A stretch of DNA of 64,000 nucleotides, from contig CAWDOR010000046.1 of NCBI GenBank assembly GCA_963804045.1, positions 1 to 64,000 of the forward strand, written 5' to 3'. The notes beneath the pieces are model-generated. The model did no database searches. It worked only from the letters and a program-made list of their open reading frames with translations, and was not told where the DNA came from. The stretch comes from Rhodoblastus sp963804045 (GTDB lineage: Bacteria; Pseudomonadota; Alphaproteobacteria; Rhizobiales; Beijerinckiaceae). Positions 37,264 to 45,928 of the stretch are shown here, piece after piece. Position 1 is the first letter of the stretch, and each line of letters opens with the position of its first letter. A program made the translations under genes and the position numbers.

Positions 37264-39765
37264 TCAGAAGGTCGTGCCGCCGGAGAAGCTGAACTGCTGC
37301 AATACGTCCGCGCTGTTCTTGGAGGTGGCGAAAGCATAGTTGAAGCGGATTGGCCCCATGGGCGAGGCCCAAATCAGACCCACGCCGACCGAGGAGCGAA
37401 TCTGCCCGCCGTCGCCGCCGACAGTCATGCAAGAAGACTGGGTCGTCGGTTGAGGACTGCCGCCATTGACGGACCCCGTCGGCACCTTCGCCCCACCGGG
37501 ACAGCCAATCGTACTTCCGGTGTAGGAACTGAAATTGGTCTGACCATGGTAGCCCAACACGGTGCCGGCGTCGGAGAACAGCGCCAGTTTCAGGCCGAGA
37601 TCCTTGGGAATGCCCCAAATCGGCGACTGAATTTCCAGCGAGGCGCCATAATAATTGGTGCCGCCGAGGCCATTGCCGATGTCGGAGAAATATTGAGCGT
37701 TGGTGACGTCGCGCGGGCCGATGCCGCCCGGCGCGAAGCCGCGCACCAGCGTCGGTCCGAGGTTGAAATCGTCGATCACGCGCAGCTTGCCGTCGCCCCA
37801 GGCGGTGATATTGCCGCCCTGCGCGTGGAAGATGCCGACGACATTGTCGAGATAGAGTTCATGGAACAGGCGCACATCGCCAGTCGAGCGAATATATTTG
37901 GCGTCGCCGCCGAGACCGGCCAGATCCTCTTTCCACTCGGCGCGGATGCCCTGATGCGGATCGCGGAAATTGTCGAGATCGGTATAGGTCATGGTATAGC
38001 CGATCATCGACGTGACCCAGCCGCCCTGGGCCTGTTTCAGCGCCAGCGACGCCTCGCCATTGGTCAAGCACGTATATTGCGTGTTGCTCGCCGCGACACC
38101 CGCGATATAGTTGTTGCCCGGGTTAAAGAGCGAACTGTTGCCGCAATCGTTATAAGGCTGGTTGGAGTTGCTCGGGATTGTCAGCAGCGAATAGGTGCCG
38201 GTGTAGCGCGGCGCGAAGGTGATTTCGTCGGTGATCGGAATGCCCAGGCGCAAGGTGCCGCCGGAGACCCAATTGTTGTAATAGGCCCAGGGCGAAGCCT
38301 CGGACTGCTTGGTATAGGCGTCGATGCCGGCGGCGAGGCGCTGGTCGAGGAAGAAGGGCTCGGTATAATTGACTTCGACGCCCCTGGCGTATTGGCCATA
38401 GGTGACGGCGGTGCGGATATAGTCGCCGCGGCCCAACAGGTTGCTCTGCGACACCGAGACTTCGGCGAGCCAGCCCTGGACGGTCGAATAGCCGCCCGAC
38501 ACCGAGAAGGAACCGGTGCTCTGCTCTTCGAGATCGACGTCGACCACGACGCGGTCGGGCGTGGAGCCCGCCTGGTTGGTGATCTTGACCTTCTTGAAAT
38601 AGCCGAGGCCGTTCAGGCGCTTCTCCGCCTTGTCGATCAGCGTCTTGTTATAGGCGTCGCCCTCGCCGATATCAAATTCGCGGCGCACCACATAATCGCG
38701 GGTGACGCCATTGCCGTGGATGTTGATGCGCTCGATATAGACGCGCGGGCCATCCTCGGCGACGAAGGCCAGATTGACGGTATGATTGGCCGGATCGCGG
38801 TCGCCGCGCGGACGGACCGTGGTGAAGGCGTAGCCGCGGCGGCCGACCTCGCGGGTCATGGCCTCGACGGTCTTGTCGACCTTGTCGCCATTATAGAGAT
38901 CGCCGCTGTGAATGCGCAGCACCTTTTCCAGCGATTCGCTGCTGACGCTGCGCAAATGCGATTCCACCGTGACCGAACCGATCGTGTAGGGCTGGCCCTC
39001 CTCGACGGTGATGGTGACGATATAGCCGCCCTGCGCCGGATCGTAGACCGGGTCCACGCCGACAATATGGAAATCGGCGTAGCCGTTCTTCAGATAATAG
39101 CGGCGGATGCCTTCGGCGTCCTTGGCGATGCGGTCGGGGTCGTAGACGTCGGAGCTCTTGATCCACGAGAGATAGTTCATCTCCGTGGTTTCCATCATGC
39201 CGACCAGTTTCGAGGTCGAATAGGCGTTGTTGCCGACGAAGCGGATTTCCTTGACGCCGGTCTTTTCGCCTTCGACGACGTCATAGACCACGTCGACCGT
39301 GCCATTGGGCACGTTCACGGTGCGCACCGAGACCTTGGCGGCGTTGCGACCGGAGCGGCGATAGACGTCCTCGATGCGGCGCAGATCGGCCTGGGCGAGA
39401 TCGGGATCGTAGCCGCCGCCCGAATGCAGCCGGATTTCCTTTTCCAGATCCTCGGATTTGACCTTGCTGTTGCCGGCGAAGACCACATGGTTGATCTGGG
39501 TCTTGATCTCGACGACGCGCACGACCAGCGTCCCGCCGGAGCGGCTGATCTTCACATCGGAGAAATTTCCGGTCTCGTAAAGCTTCTTGACGCCGTCATT
39601 GGCGTCGCGGCCGGAGAAATAGGAGCGGATCGTGTCGGCGTCGACGCGGTGATTGCCCTCGACCACCACTGTTTCCGCGCTTGCGGCGACGGGAAAAGCC
39701 AGTGCGCCGGCGACCAGGATGGCGGTCAAGGCGGAACGGCCCAAAAGAGCTTGGCGAAACTTCAT
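37264..39765 (-). CDS. bamA: Outer membrane protein assembly factor BamA
   Basis: An 833-residue Omp85 protein, the core of the machine that folds beta-barrels into the outer membrane. The signal peptide is AILVAGALAFPVAASA. Five POTRA domains span roughly residues 30-430 (first: VVVEGNHRVDADTIRSYF). The C-terminal 16-strand barrel has the conserved region DFNLGPTLVRGFAPGGIGPRD and the final VGLIWASPMGPIRFNYAF, ending in Phe. It lies between rseP and lpxD, the usual order. A CtrA-type box lies about 290 bp upstream. Confidence 0.97.
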   Translation of the reverse strand: MKFRQALLGRSALTAILVAGALAFPVAASAETVVVEGNHRVDADTIRSYFSGRDANDGVKKLYETGNFSDVKISRSGGTLVVRVVEIKTQINHVVFAGNSKVKSEDLEKEIRLHSGGGYDPDLAQADLRRIEDVYRRSGRNAAKVSVRTVNVPNGTVDVVYDVVEGEKTGVKEIRFVGNNAYSTSKLVGMMETTEMNYLSWIKSSDVYDPDRIAKDAEGIRRYYLKNGYADFHIVGVDPVYDPAQGGYIVTITVEEGQPYTIGSVTVESHLRSVSSESLEKVLRIHSGDLYNGDKVDKTVEAMTREVGRRGYAFTTVRPRGDRDPANHTVNLAFVAEDGPRVYIERINIHGNGVTRDYVVRREFDIGEGDAYNKTLIDKAEKRLNGLGYFKKVKITNQAGSTPDRVVVDVDLEEQSTGSFSVSGGYSTVQGWLAEVSVSQSNLLGRGDYIRTAVTYGQYARGVEVNYTEPFFLDQRLAAGIDAYTKQSEASPWAYYNNWVSGGTLRLGIPITDEITFAPRYTGTYSLLTIPSNSNQPYNDCGNSSLFNPGNNYIAGVAASNTQYTCLTNGEASLALKQAQGGWVTSMIGYTMTYTDLDNFRDPHQGIRAEWKEDLAGLGGDAKYIRSTGDVRLFHELYLDNVVGIFHAQGGNITAWGDGKLRVIDDFNLGPTLVRGFAPGGIGPRDVTNAQYFSDIGNGLGGTNYYGASLEIQSPIWGIPKDLGLKLALFSDAGTVLGYHGQTNFSSYTGSTIGCPGGAKVPTGSVNGGSPQPTTQSSCMTVGGDGGQIRSSVGVGLIWASPMGPIRFNYAFATSKNSADVLQQFSFSGGTTF

Positions 39766-40089
39766 AGATACCCGGCCCTATTACCAGACCGCCCCTTCTT
39801 GCGGGTTTCCCCGTTTGCCGGCGCGGCCGCCGGCGCATCGGCCGGCGTAAAAATCTCCGCCCGGTGGAATAACATGACCCCGCCTAGGCATCGCGACTCT
39901 GCTTCTACAAGGTTTACGCTTTCCTGCAAACGGCAAACCTCACGCCCTCGTTTTTTTTGCGGCGCCGTGGCCGAAGAGCCACGTTTTTCGGGGCTTTTAG
40001 CCTGGAAAACGCAATGCGATCCGCCGGAGCGACTCCGACGGATCGTTAAACAGGGTTAACCAGGGATTAAGTTAAGATTTCGTCAAGAT
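39766..40089. other. Intergenic region upstream of bamA
   Basis: This 324-bp gap holds no gene. On the minus strand towards bamA it contains a CtrA-type box (40055-40070), helically phased AATCTT hexamers reaching into rseP, and a small hairpin (CGTGGC/GCCACG, 39966-39983) followed on the plus strand by TTTTT. It is probably the bamA promoter region. Confidence 0.6.
40055..40070 (-). promoter_or_regulatory. CtrA-type binding box upstream of bamA
   Basis: The minus strand reads TTAA, TCCCTGG, TTAAC. This matches the alphaproteobacterial CtrA consensus TTAA-N7-TTAAC exactly. An overlapping second pair (TTAA-N6-TTAAC) extends it to 40045. The location between rseP and bamA suggests cell-cycle or envelope control of bamA. 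Binding itself is inferred. Confidence 0.55.
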
Positions 40090-40101
40090 TTAGCCAAGAT
40101 T
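40074..40101 (-). repeat. Three AATCTT hexamers at 11-bp spacing
   Basis: AATCTT (minus strand) begins at exact 11-bp intervals (plus-strand positions 40074, 40085 and 40096), across the rseP stop codon. Such spacing places the sites on one face of the helix. A regulator site is possible; coincidence with coding constraint is not excluded. Confidence 0.4.
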
Positions 40102-41236
40102 GAGCCATTGCCGGGTCAAACGGGCCAGATCGTTATAGGCGCCGATCAGGAACAGCGCCGCGACAAAGGCCAGGCCGACGCGGAAGCCCATCTCCTGGGC
40201 GCGGGCCGGCAGCGCCCGGCCGCGCAGGGCCTCTATGGCGAAATAGAGCAGATGGCCGCCATCGAGCAAGGGCACCGGCAGCAGGTTGAGCAGGCCGATG
40301 GAGATCGACAGGATCGCCGCCAGATTGATCAGCGGCCAGACTTCGGCCTTGGCCACTTCGCCCGACACCTGGGCGATGCCGATCACGCCCGACAATTGCT
40401 TGGGCGATTCCTGGCCGATGAACAGTCCGCCGAGATAGCCGCCGGTGCGCGCGATCACGTCCCAGGTCTCGACGCCCGCCTGATAGGCGGCGTCGGGCAG
40501 GCTGTAGCTGTGCTTGCTCCAGTCTTCCGCCGCGCCGCCCGAGGCGACGCCGAGCACGCCGACGCGCTCCTCGCCCAGCGGCGTCTTGATCGTCTTGCGC
40601 TCGGGCGTGGCGGTCAGCTCGACGGGCTTGCCGTCGCGCCGCACCGTGAATTTCAACGCCTGGTCGCCATGGGTGGAGACGATGCGCTGCATGTCCGCGA
40701 AGGATTTCGACCGCCGCGCCGTCGATCGACAGCACCAGATCGCCCTTCTGGAAGCCGGCGGCGGCGGCGCGCCCGCCCTCGACCACGGTATCGACGCGCG
40801 GCGTCAGAATGTCGCGGCCCTCGAAATAGAACAGGCCGGTGAAAATCGCCAGCGCCAGCAGGAAATTGGCGACCGGACCGGCGGCGACCGTCAGCGCGCG
40901 CTTCCACACCACCTGGCCCAGAAAGGTGACCGAGCGCTCCTCCTCCGACATGGTCTCGGCGCCGTCGAAATCCGGGGCGCTCGCGCCATTGGCGTCGCCG
41001 TGGAACTTGACATAGCCGCCGAGCGGCAGAGCGGCGAGCCGCCAGCGGGTGCCGTGGGAATCGGTGAAATGCGCCAGTTCCGGACCAAAGCCCAGCGAAA
41101 AGGCGTCAACCTGGATGCCGCACAGGCGGCCGACCAGGAAATGGCCGAATTCGTGGAAGAAGACCACGAGGCTGAGGACGAAGATGAAGGGCACGAGATA
41201 GGTTCCCAATGTCCAGAGCGAATGAATAAGCGGCAT
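40090..41236 (-). CDS. rseP: RIP metalloprotease RseP (apparent frameshift)
   Basis: Site-2 intramembrane zinc protease acting on anti-sigma factors and signal peptides. HEFGH (residues 28-32) is the zinc site in the first helix. The PDZ domain follows. The frame breaks inside it at the TTT run 40704-40706: VDTVVEGGRAAAAGFQKGD continues in frame one, then FADMQRIVSTHGDQALKF to the end in frame two, with the second zinc-site helix LLNLLPVPLLDGGH intact. One extra base explains it, and a sequence error is likely because this gene is usually essential. The start at 41236 has GGGGAGAG just upstream, so I chose it over 41251. Confidence 0.9.
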
Positions 41237-41287
41237 TGCGACTCTCCCCATCGCGCGACCGGAAGAGGTCCGCCGACACGCGAATGG

Positions 41288-41303
41288 TTACCAACTGCTT
41301 AAC
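41288..41303. promoter_or_regulatory. CtrA-like box (one mismatch) upstream of rseP
   Basis: The plus strand reads TTAC, seven bases, TTAAC, one mismatch from the CtrA consensus. It lies about 50-65 bp before the rseP start, in the 83-bp gap after dxr. Weak on its own, but stronger given the perfect box before bamA. Confidence 0.35.
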
Positions 41304-41319
41304 AATGCCGGATTGGACG

Positions 41320-42519
41320 CTACCGGCCAAGCCCTCTGACCCTGGTCAGGGACTTTTCTCGCACAATATGGTCAACGGCGAGCGCTTCCTCAATATCTTG
41401 CGGCGCGGCGGCGTTCCCGGAGCGCAGAAACTCCTCACAAACCGCTTCAACTTCACGTGCTATATCGTTGAAGGAAATTTGTTTATTCAGGAACGCGGCG
41501 ACCATCACCTCATTGGCGGCGTTCAGGATCGTCGGCAGCGCGCCGCCGCCGCGCAGGGCGGCGAAGGCGACCCGCAGCGCGGGAAAACGGAGGAGATCGG
41601 GTTTTTCAAAGGTCAGGCTGCCCAGCGCGGCCAGGTCGAGGCGGCGCACTTTGGTGGCGACCCGCTCGGGAAAGGCCAGGCAATGGGCGATGGGGGCCTT
41701 CATGTCGGGATTGGCCATGCCGGCGGTCACGGCGCCGTCGGCGAAGGACACCATGCCATGGACGATGCTCTGCGGATGGACGAGCACGTCGAGCTTTTCG
41801 GCGGGAATGGCGAAAATATGCATGGCCTCGATCAGTTCGAGCCCCTTGTTCATCAGGCTGGCCGAGTCCACCGTGACTTTCGGCCCCATGGCCCAGTTGG
41901 GATGATTGAGCGCCTGTTCCGGCGTCGCCGCGGCGATTTGTTCGGCGCTCCAGGCGCGGAACGGGCCGCCCGAGGCGGTCAGCCACATGGTCTCGACATT
42001 TTCGATGGATTCGCCGCCGAGCGCCTGAAAAATGGCGTTATGCTCGGAATCCATCGGCAGGATTTTCACGCCCTTGCGCCGCGCGGCGCGCATAAAAGCG
42101 TCGCCGGCGCAGACCAGGCATTCCTTGTTGGCCAGGGCGACGTCGAGGCCGGCCTCGACCGCCGCATAGGTCGGCTTGACCCCGGCGGCGCCGGCTATGG
42201 CCCCGATCACAAGATCGGCGGGGCGCGACGCCGCCTGCGCCATGGCTTCCGGCCCGGCGGCGGCCTCGATGCCGCTGCCCGACAATTCGGCCTTGAGCTC
42301 GGCATAGGCCGAGGGGTCGGCGATGGCGGCGAAACGGGCCTTCAGGCTCTTGGCGACGCGGGCGAGATTTTTGGCGTCGCGTCCGCCGGCGACGGCGCCG
42401 ACCTCGAAGCGGCCGGGCGCGCCGAGGATCACTTCCTCGGTCGAACGGCCGATGGAGCCGGTGGCCCCGAGGATATTGAGGCGTTTCGGCTGGGTGGCGG
42501 CGGCGAGCGCGAGGGACAT
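41320..42519 (-). CDS. dxr: 1-deoxy-D-xylulose 5-phosphate reductoisomerase
   Basis: A 399-residue second enzyme of the MEP isoprenoid pathway, converting DXP to MEP with NADPH and a divalent metal. The cofactor loop is NILGATGSIG. The metal/substrate sites are KILPMDSEHNAIFQAL, TASGGPFR, ALNHPNWAMG and SASLMNKGLELIEA. The length is normal. It starts two bases after the cdsA stop, so both are in one transcript with uppS and cdsA. Confidence 0.96.
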   Translation of the reverse strand: MSLALAAATQPKRLNILGATGSIGRSTEEVILGAPGRFEVGAVAGGRDAKNLARVAKSLKARFAAIADPSAYAELKAELSGSGIEAAAGPEAMAQAASRPADLVIGAIAGAAGVKPTYAAVEAGLDVALANKECLVCAGDAFMRAARRKGVKILPMDSEHNAIFQALGGESIENVETMWLTASGGPFRAWSAEQIAAATPEQALNHPNWAMGPKVTVDSASLMNKGLELIEAMHIFAIPAEKLDVLVHPQSIVHGMVSFADGAVTAGMANPDMKAPIAHCLAFPERVATKVRRLDLAALGSLTFEKPDLLRFPALRVAFAALRGGGALPTILNAANEVMVAAFLNKQISFNDIAREVEAVCEEFLRSGNAAAPQDIEEALAVDHIVREKSLTRVRGLGR

Positions 42520-42521
42520 GG

Positions 42522-43439
42522 TCAATTCTGGGCCCAATAAAGCAGTCCGGCGGCGGCGCCGCCGGGAATGGCGTAAAGTTCGGCCCGGATCAGGCCGAAC
42601 AGCGCGGCGAAGATCGCCGCGGCGATGAAACCGTCGAGCCGGTCCATGAAACCGCCATGGCCCGGAATCAACCGGCTGGAGTCCTTGACCCCGGCGCGAC
42701 GCTTCATGAAGGATTCGAAGAGATCGCCGCCCTGGGCGACGGCGCCGGCGAAGAGGCCGAGCAGAAGCACCGGCGGGACGGGCGCCTTGACGTCGGGCCA
42801 GAGCGCCGCGACCGTCGCGCCCAAAGCCGCGCCGCAGACGATTCCCACCAGGAAACCGGACCAGGTCTTGCCGGGCGAGATGCGCGGCGCCAGCTTGCGG
42901 CCGCCGATCAGCCTGCCGCCGAAATAGGCGCAGACATCCGTGCCCCAGACCACGGCGAACAGCCAGGCTATGGCGCAAAGGCCGAAAAAGGCCGCGTGGC
43001 GCAGCAGCAGCACCGAAGCCAGCAAGCCCCCGGCATAGGCCAGCCCGCCGGCCGCCCAGGGCCATTTGCCCGCTCCCGCCGCCCAGCCGCAGAAAGCGGC
43101 GGCGGCGAAAGTCACGAAAATTGCATATTCGCTCTGGCCCAGGCGAATCAGAACGGCGGCGGCGATCAGCGCCGCGCCGCCGGAAAACATCCGCATCCAC
43201 GGCAGCGGCGCGGCGATCAGCCGTTGCCATTCCCAATGGACCGCCAAAGCCGCGATCAGCCAGAACAGCACAAAGGCCCAGCCGCCGTAAAACAGCGTGG
43301 CCAGCGCCGCCGCCACCAGAATCAGCGCTGAGGCGGCGCGCAGGCCGAGATCGGCGAAGCCGCCGCCGGTCTTGCCCTGCCCGCCGGCGGCTTTGCCCGG
43401 TTCGCCGTCAGCTTGCGGCGGCGCGAAAACTTCGCTCAT
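42522..43439 (-). CDS. cdsA: Phosphatidate cytidylyltransferase
   Basis: A 305-residue inner-membrane enzyme making CDP-diacylglycerol from phosphatidate and CTP. About eight hydrophobic helices follow a Gly/Ala-rich 30-residue N-terminal tail. The CDS signature is GDLFESFMKRRAGVKDSS then PGHGGFMDRLDG, with the essential Lys and Asp residues. The start overlaps the uppS stop by four bases (ATGA). Confidence 0.95.
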   Translation of the reverse strand: MSEVFAPPQADGEPGKAAGGQGKTGGGFADLGLRAASALILVAAALATLFYGGWAFVLFWLIAALAVHWEWQRLIAAPLPWMRMFSGGAALIAAAVLIRLGQSEYAIFVTFAAAAFCGWAAGAGKWPWAAGGLAYAGGLLASVLLLRHAAFFGLCAIAWLFAVVWGTDVCAYFGGRLIGGRKLAPRISPGKTWSGFLVGIVCGAALGATVAALWPDVKAPVPPVLLLGLFAGAVAQGGDLFESFMKRRAGVKDSSRLIPGHGGFMDRLDGFIAAAIFAALFGLIRAELYAIPGGAAAGLLYWAQN

Positions 43440-44230
43440 GACGCCGATTTCACTTCTGCTTTGACCTCGGGACCGCCGACGCCGCCAAACCGCCGTTCGC
43501 GGGCGCGATAATCCTCGATGGCGGCCTGGAAGGCCGGACGGTCGAAATCCGGCCAGTAGACCGGCAGGAACACCAATTCGCTATAGGCCGATTGCCACAG
43601 CAGGAAATTCGACAGGCGCATCTCGCCCGAGGTGCGGATGATCAGATCCGGGTCCGGGGCGAAGGCGGTGTGCAGCCGGCTGGCCAGAAGAGTCTCGTCT
43701 ATGGCGTCGGGCGCCAGCTTTCCGGCGGCGACGTCGCGGGCCAGGCTGCGGGCGGCGCCGAGGATTTCCTGGCGCGCGCCATAATTGAAGGCGACGATCA
43801 GCTCGAGCTTGTCATTCCGTTTGGTCAGCGCTTCCGCCTCTTCGAGCAAGGCGACGATGTCGGGCTTGAGATTGTCGCGCTCGCCCACCACGCGGATGCG
43901 CACGCCGGCTTCGTTCAGGGTGCGCAGATCGTTGCGGATGAAGAATTTCAGCAGGCCCATCAGTTCGGAGATTTCCTCCGCCGGACGGCTCCAGTTCTCC
44001 GAGGAAAAACTATAGACGGTGAGATAGCGCACGCCGAGATCGCTGGCCGCGCGCACGGTGCGGCGCAAGGCCTCCACGCCGCGCCGGTGGCCCTCGAAGC
44101 GCGGCAGGCCGCGCTGCGCCGCCCAGCGGCCGTTGCCGTCCATGATGACGCCGACATGCAATGGCGCGCCGACATCGGCGCCAAGGCTCGCCTTGGCGCT
44201 CGCGGCGTCCTGTGCCTGCTTCTCCTCCAT
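43436..44230 (-). CDS. uppS: Isoprenyl transferase (undecaprenyl diphosphate synthase)
   Basis: A 264-residue cis-prenyltransferase making the C55 carrier for peptidoglycan and O-antigen. Motifs are VIMDGNGRWAAQRG (catalytic Asp), LTVYSFSSENW and RTSGEMRLSNFLLWQSAYSEL. I chose the start at 44230 (MEEKQAQDAA) because GGAAGG lies five bases upstream. An ATG at 44260 would add ten residues. It overlaps cdsA by four bases. A 181-bp gap separates it from frr. Confidence 0.95.
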   Translation of the reverse strand: MEEKQAQDAASAKASLGADVGAPLHVGVIMDGNGRWAAQRGLPRFEGHRRGVEALRRTVRAASDLGVRYLTVYSFSSENWSRPAEEISELMGLLKFFIRNDLRTLNEAGVRIRVVGERDNLKPDIVALLEEAEALTKRNDKLELIVAFNYGARQEILGAARSLARDVAAGKLAPDAIDETLLASRLHTAFAPDPDLIIRTSGEMRLSNFLLWQSAYSELVFLPVYWPDFDRPAFQAAIEDYRARERRFGGVGGPEVKAEVKSAS

Positions 44231-44411
44231 CCAGACCTTCCGTCCGATGCGCTGCGTCATGATCCTTGTCCTGGGGTCCGAGCGGTCGGAAGGCCAGGGC
44301 GCGGCCCAGTGTCTCAATGAACCATCGGGTTCGCTACGCGATTAACCATTAGGACCGCGACACGCCGACGGCAAGCGTCTTGCGCGCCCGCCGGCGCCGC
44401 TCAAGTCCGGC

Positions 44412-44972
44412 TCAGACCTGCATGATTTCCTTTTCCTTGCCGGCCAGCGCCTGATCGATTTCGACAATGGCGGCGTCGGTGGCCTTTTGCACCTCGCTCT
44501 CGTGACGCTTCTCGTCGTCCTCGCTGATCGCCTTGTCCTTGACCAGCTTTTTCAGCAGGTCCATGCCGTCGCGGCGCACATGGCGCACGGCGATGCGCGA
44601 ATCCTCGGCATATTTATGGGCGATCTTGGCCAGCTCCTTGCGGCGCTGCTCGTTCAGCTCGGGAATGCGGATGCGCAGGATCTGGCCCTCGACCGTCGGC
44701 GACAGGCCGAGATTGGCGTTGCGGATCGCCTTGTCGACGGCGCCGACCATGCCCTTGTCCCAGACCTGCACGGCCAGCGCGCGGGATTCCGGCACCGAGA
44801 CGGTGGCGACCTGATTGATCGGCATGGCCTGGCCATAGGCCTCGACCATCACCGGCTCCAGCAGGGCGGCCGAGGCGCGGCCGGTGCGCAAGCCGTTCAG
44901 TTCATGCTTGAGCGAGGTGAGCGCGCCCTGCATGCGGCGCTTGAGATCGGCCAGATCGAATTGCGCAGTCAT
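44412..44972 (-). CDS. frr: Ribosome recycling factor
   Basis: A 186-residue factor that with EF-G splits post-termination ribosomes. The three-helix-bundle signatures are present: HELNGLRTGRASAALLEPV, VSVPESRALAVQVWDKG, and RIPELNEQRRKELAKIAHKYAEDSRIAVRHVRRDG. The length is typical (185). It follows pyrH by 34 bp, the universal pyrH-frr order. Confidence 0.98.
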   Translation of the reverse strand: MTAQFDLADLKRRMQGALTSLKHELNGLRTGRASAALLEPVMVEAYGQAMPINQVATVSVPESRALAVQVWDKGMVGAVDKAIRNANLGLSPTVEGQILRIRIPELNEQRRKELAKIAHKYAEDSRIAVRHVRRDGMDLLKKLVKDKAISEDDEKRHESEVQKATDAAIVEIDQALAGKEKEIMQV

Positions 44973-45006
44973 TTTTCACTCCTGTTCGTCCCGCGAAAGG
45001 CTTGGC

Positions 45007-45735
45007 TCACGCGGGCAGCACATAGGTCGCCTTGCCCTTGCCCGCCAGGGCGGCGGTGATCGCGCCGGCCTCGGCGATGGAGAAGACGATTATCGGAATC
45101 CGGTTCTCTCTCGCAAGGGCAAAAGCCGCCGTATCCATCACCGCGAGGTTTTTGGCTATGGCTTCCTCATGGGTCAATTGCTCGTAGCGGGTCGCGGTCG
45201 GGTCCTTTTTCGGGTCGGCGGTGTAAATGCCGTCCACCTGCGTCGCCTTCATGATCGCGTCGCAGGACAGTTCCGCCCCGCGCAGCGCCGCGCCGGTGTC
45301 GGTGGTGAAAAACGGATTGCCGGTGCCCCCCGCCAGCATGACGATGCGGCCCTTGGCCAGATGATGCAGCGCCGCCTGGCGCGAATAGGGCTGGCACAGC
45401 GCGGGCATGGCCACCGCCGACAGCGCGCGGGCCGGCTGGCCCAGCTTTTCGATGGCGTGCTCCATGGCCAGGGCGTTCATCACCGTGGCGAGCATGCCGA
45501 TGGAATCGGCCCGCGCCCGCTCTATGCCCTTGTCCGCGCCCTGGATGCCGCGAAAGAAATTGCCGCCGCCGACCACGACGGCGATCTCGACCCCGAGCTG
45601 CGCGGCGCCGACCAGATCGGCGGCGATGCGGTCCACCGTGGCGCCGTCGAGCCCGTGGGTCTGGCCGCCCTGCAAAGCCTCGCCGGAGAGTTTCACCACG
45701 ACGCGTTTCCACGCGGAAAGTTTCGACGAGGCCAT
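45007..45735 (-). CDS. pyrH: UMP kinase
   Basis: A 242-residue hexameric bacterial UMP kinase of the amino-acid-kinase fold. Signatures are VVKLSGEALQGG, IAVVVGGGNFFRG, MLATVMNALAMEHAIEKLG and the C-terminal DTAAFALARENRIPIIVFS. In many relatives rpsB and tsf precede it. Here a divergent membrane-protein gene lies upstream, so the translation-factor part of the usual cluster is elsewhere. Confidence 0.97.
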   Translation of the reverse strand: MASSKLSAWKRVVVKLSGEALQGGQTHGLDGATVDRIAADLVGAAQLGVEIAVVVGGGNFFRGIQGADKGIERARADSIGMLATVMNALAMEHAIEKLGQPARALSAVAMPALCQPYSRQAALHHLAKGRIVMLAGGTGNPFFTTDTGAALRGAELSCDAIMKATQVDGIYTADPKKDPTATRYEQLTHEEAIAKNLAVMDTAAFALARENRIPIIVFSIAEAGAITAALAGKGKATYVLPA

Positions 45736-45776
45736 GTTTCCCCCTTCAGGCCGCGATTCGGCGCAAATTTCGCTCT

Positions 45777-45820
45777 GCTTCTAGAACATGACGCCGAAAA
45801 GTGGAAACCGGATTTGCCGG
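45777..45820. repeat. Rhizobiales-type dispersed repeat (CCGAAAAGTGGAAACCGG)
   Basis: The stretch around CTAGAACATGACGCCGAAAAGTGGAAACCGGATTTGCCGG closely resembles a short palindromic repeat that I know to be scattered in many Hyphomicrobiales genomes. It sits about 45 bp upstream of pyrH in the 193-bp divergent gap. Identification is from memory of the motif. Confidence 0.45.
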
Positions 45821-45928
45821 CGGAGCTGGCGGGCGCACGCCGCGTCAGGCCAAATCCTTAACCTCTTGGCCCGATCATGACGGCATTCCCTAACGGCCGG
45901 CGCGCCGGACAGCCAATTCGAGGACCGG

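Noticed and set aside
39966..39988. CGTGGC/GCCACG hairpin with TTTTT as a terminator
   Set aside because: It would work only on the plus strand, where no gene lies upstream. On the minus strand there is no T-run.
36142..40059. A 1305-residue plus-strand open frame across lpxD and bamA
   Set aside because: It is antisense to two unmistakable genes, and its translation is repetitive Gly/Asp/Ala/Arg. It is an effect of high GC.
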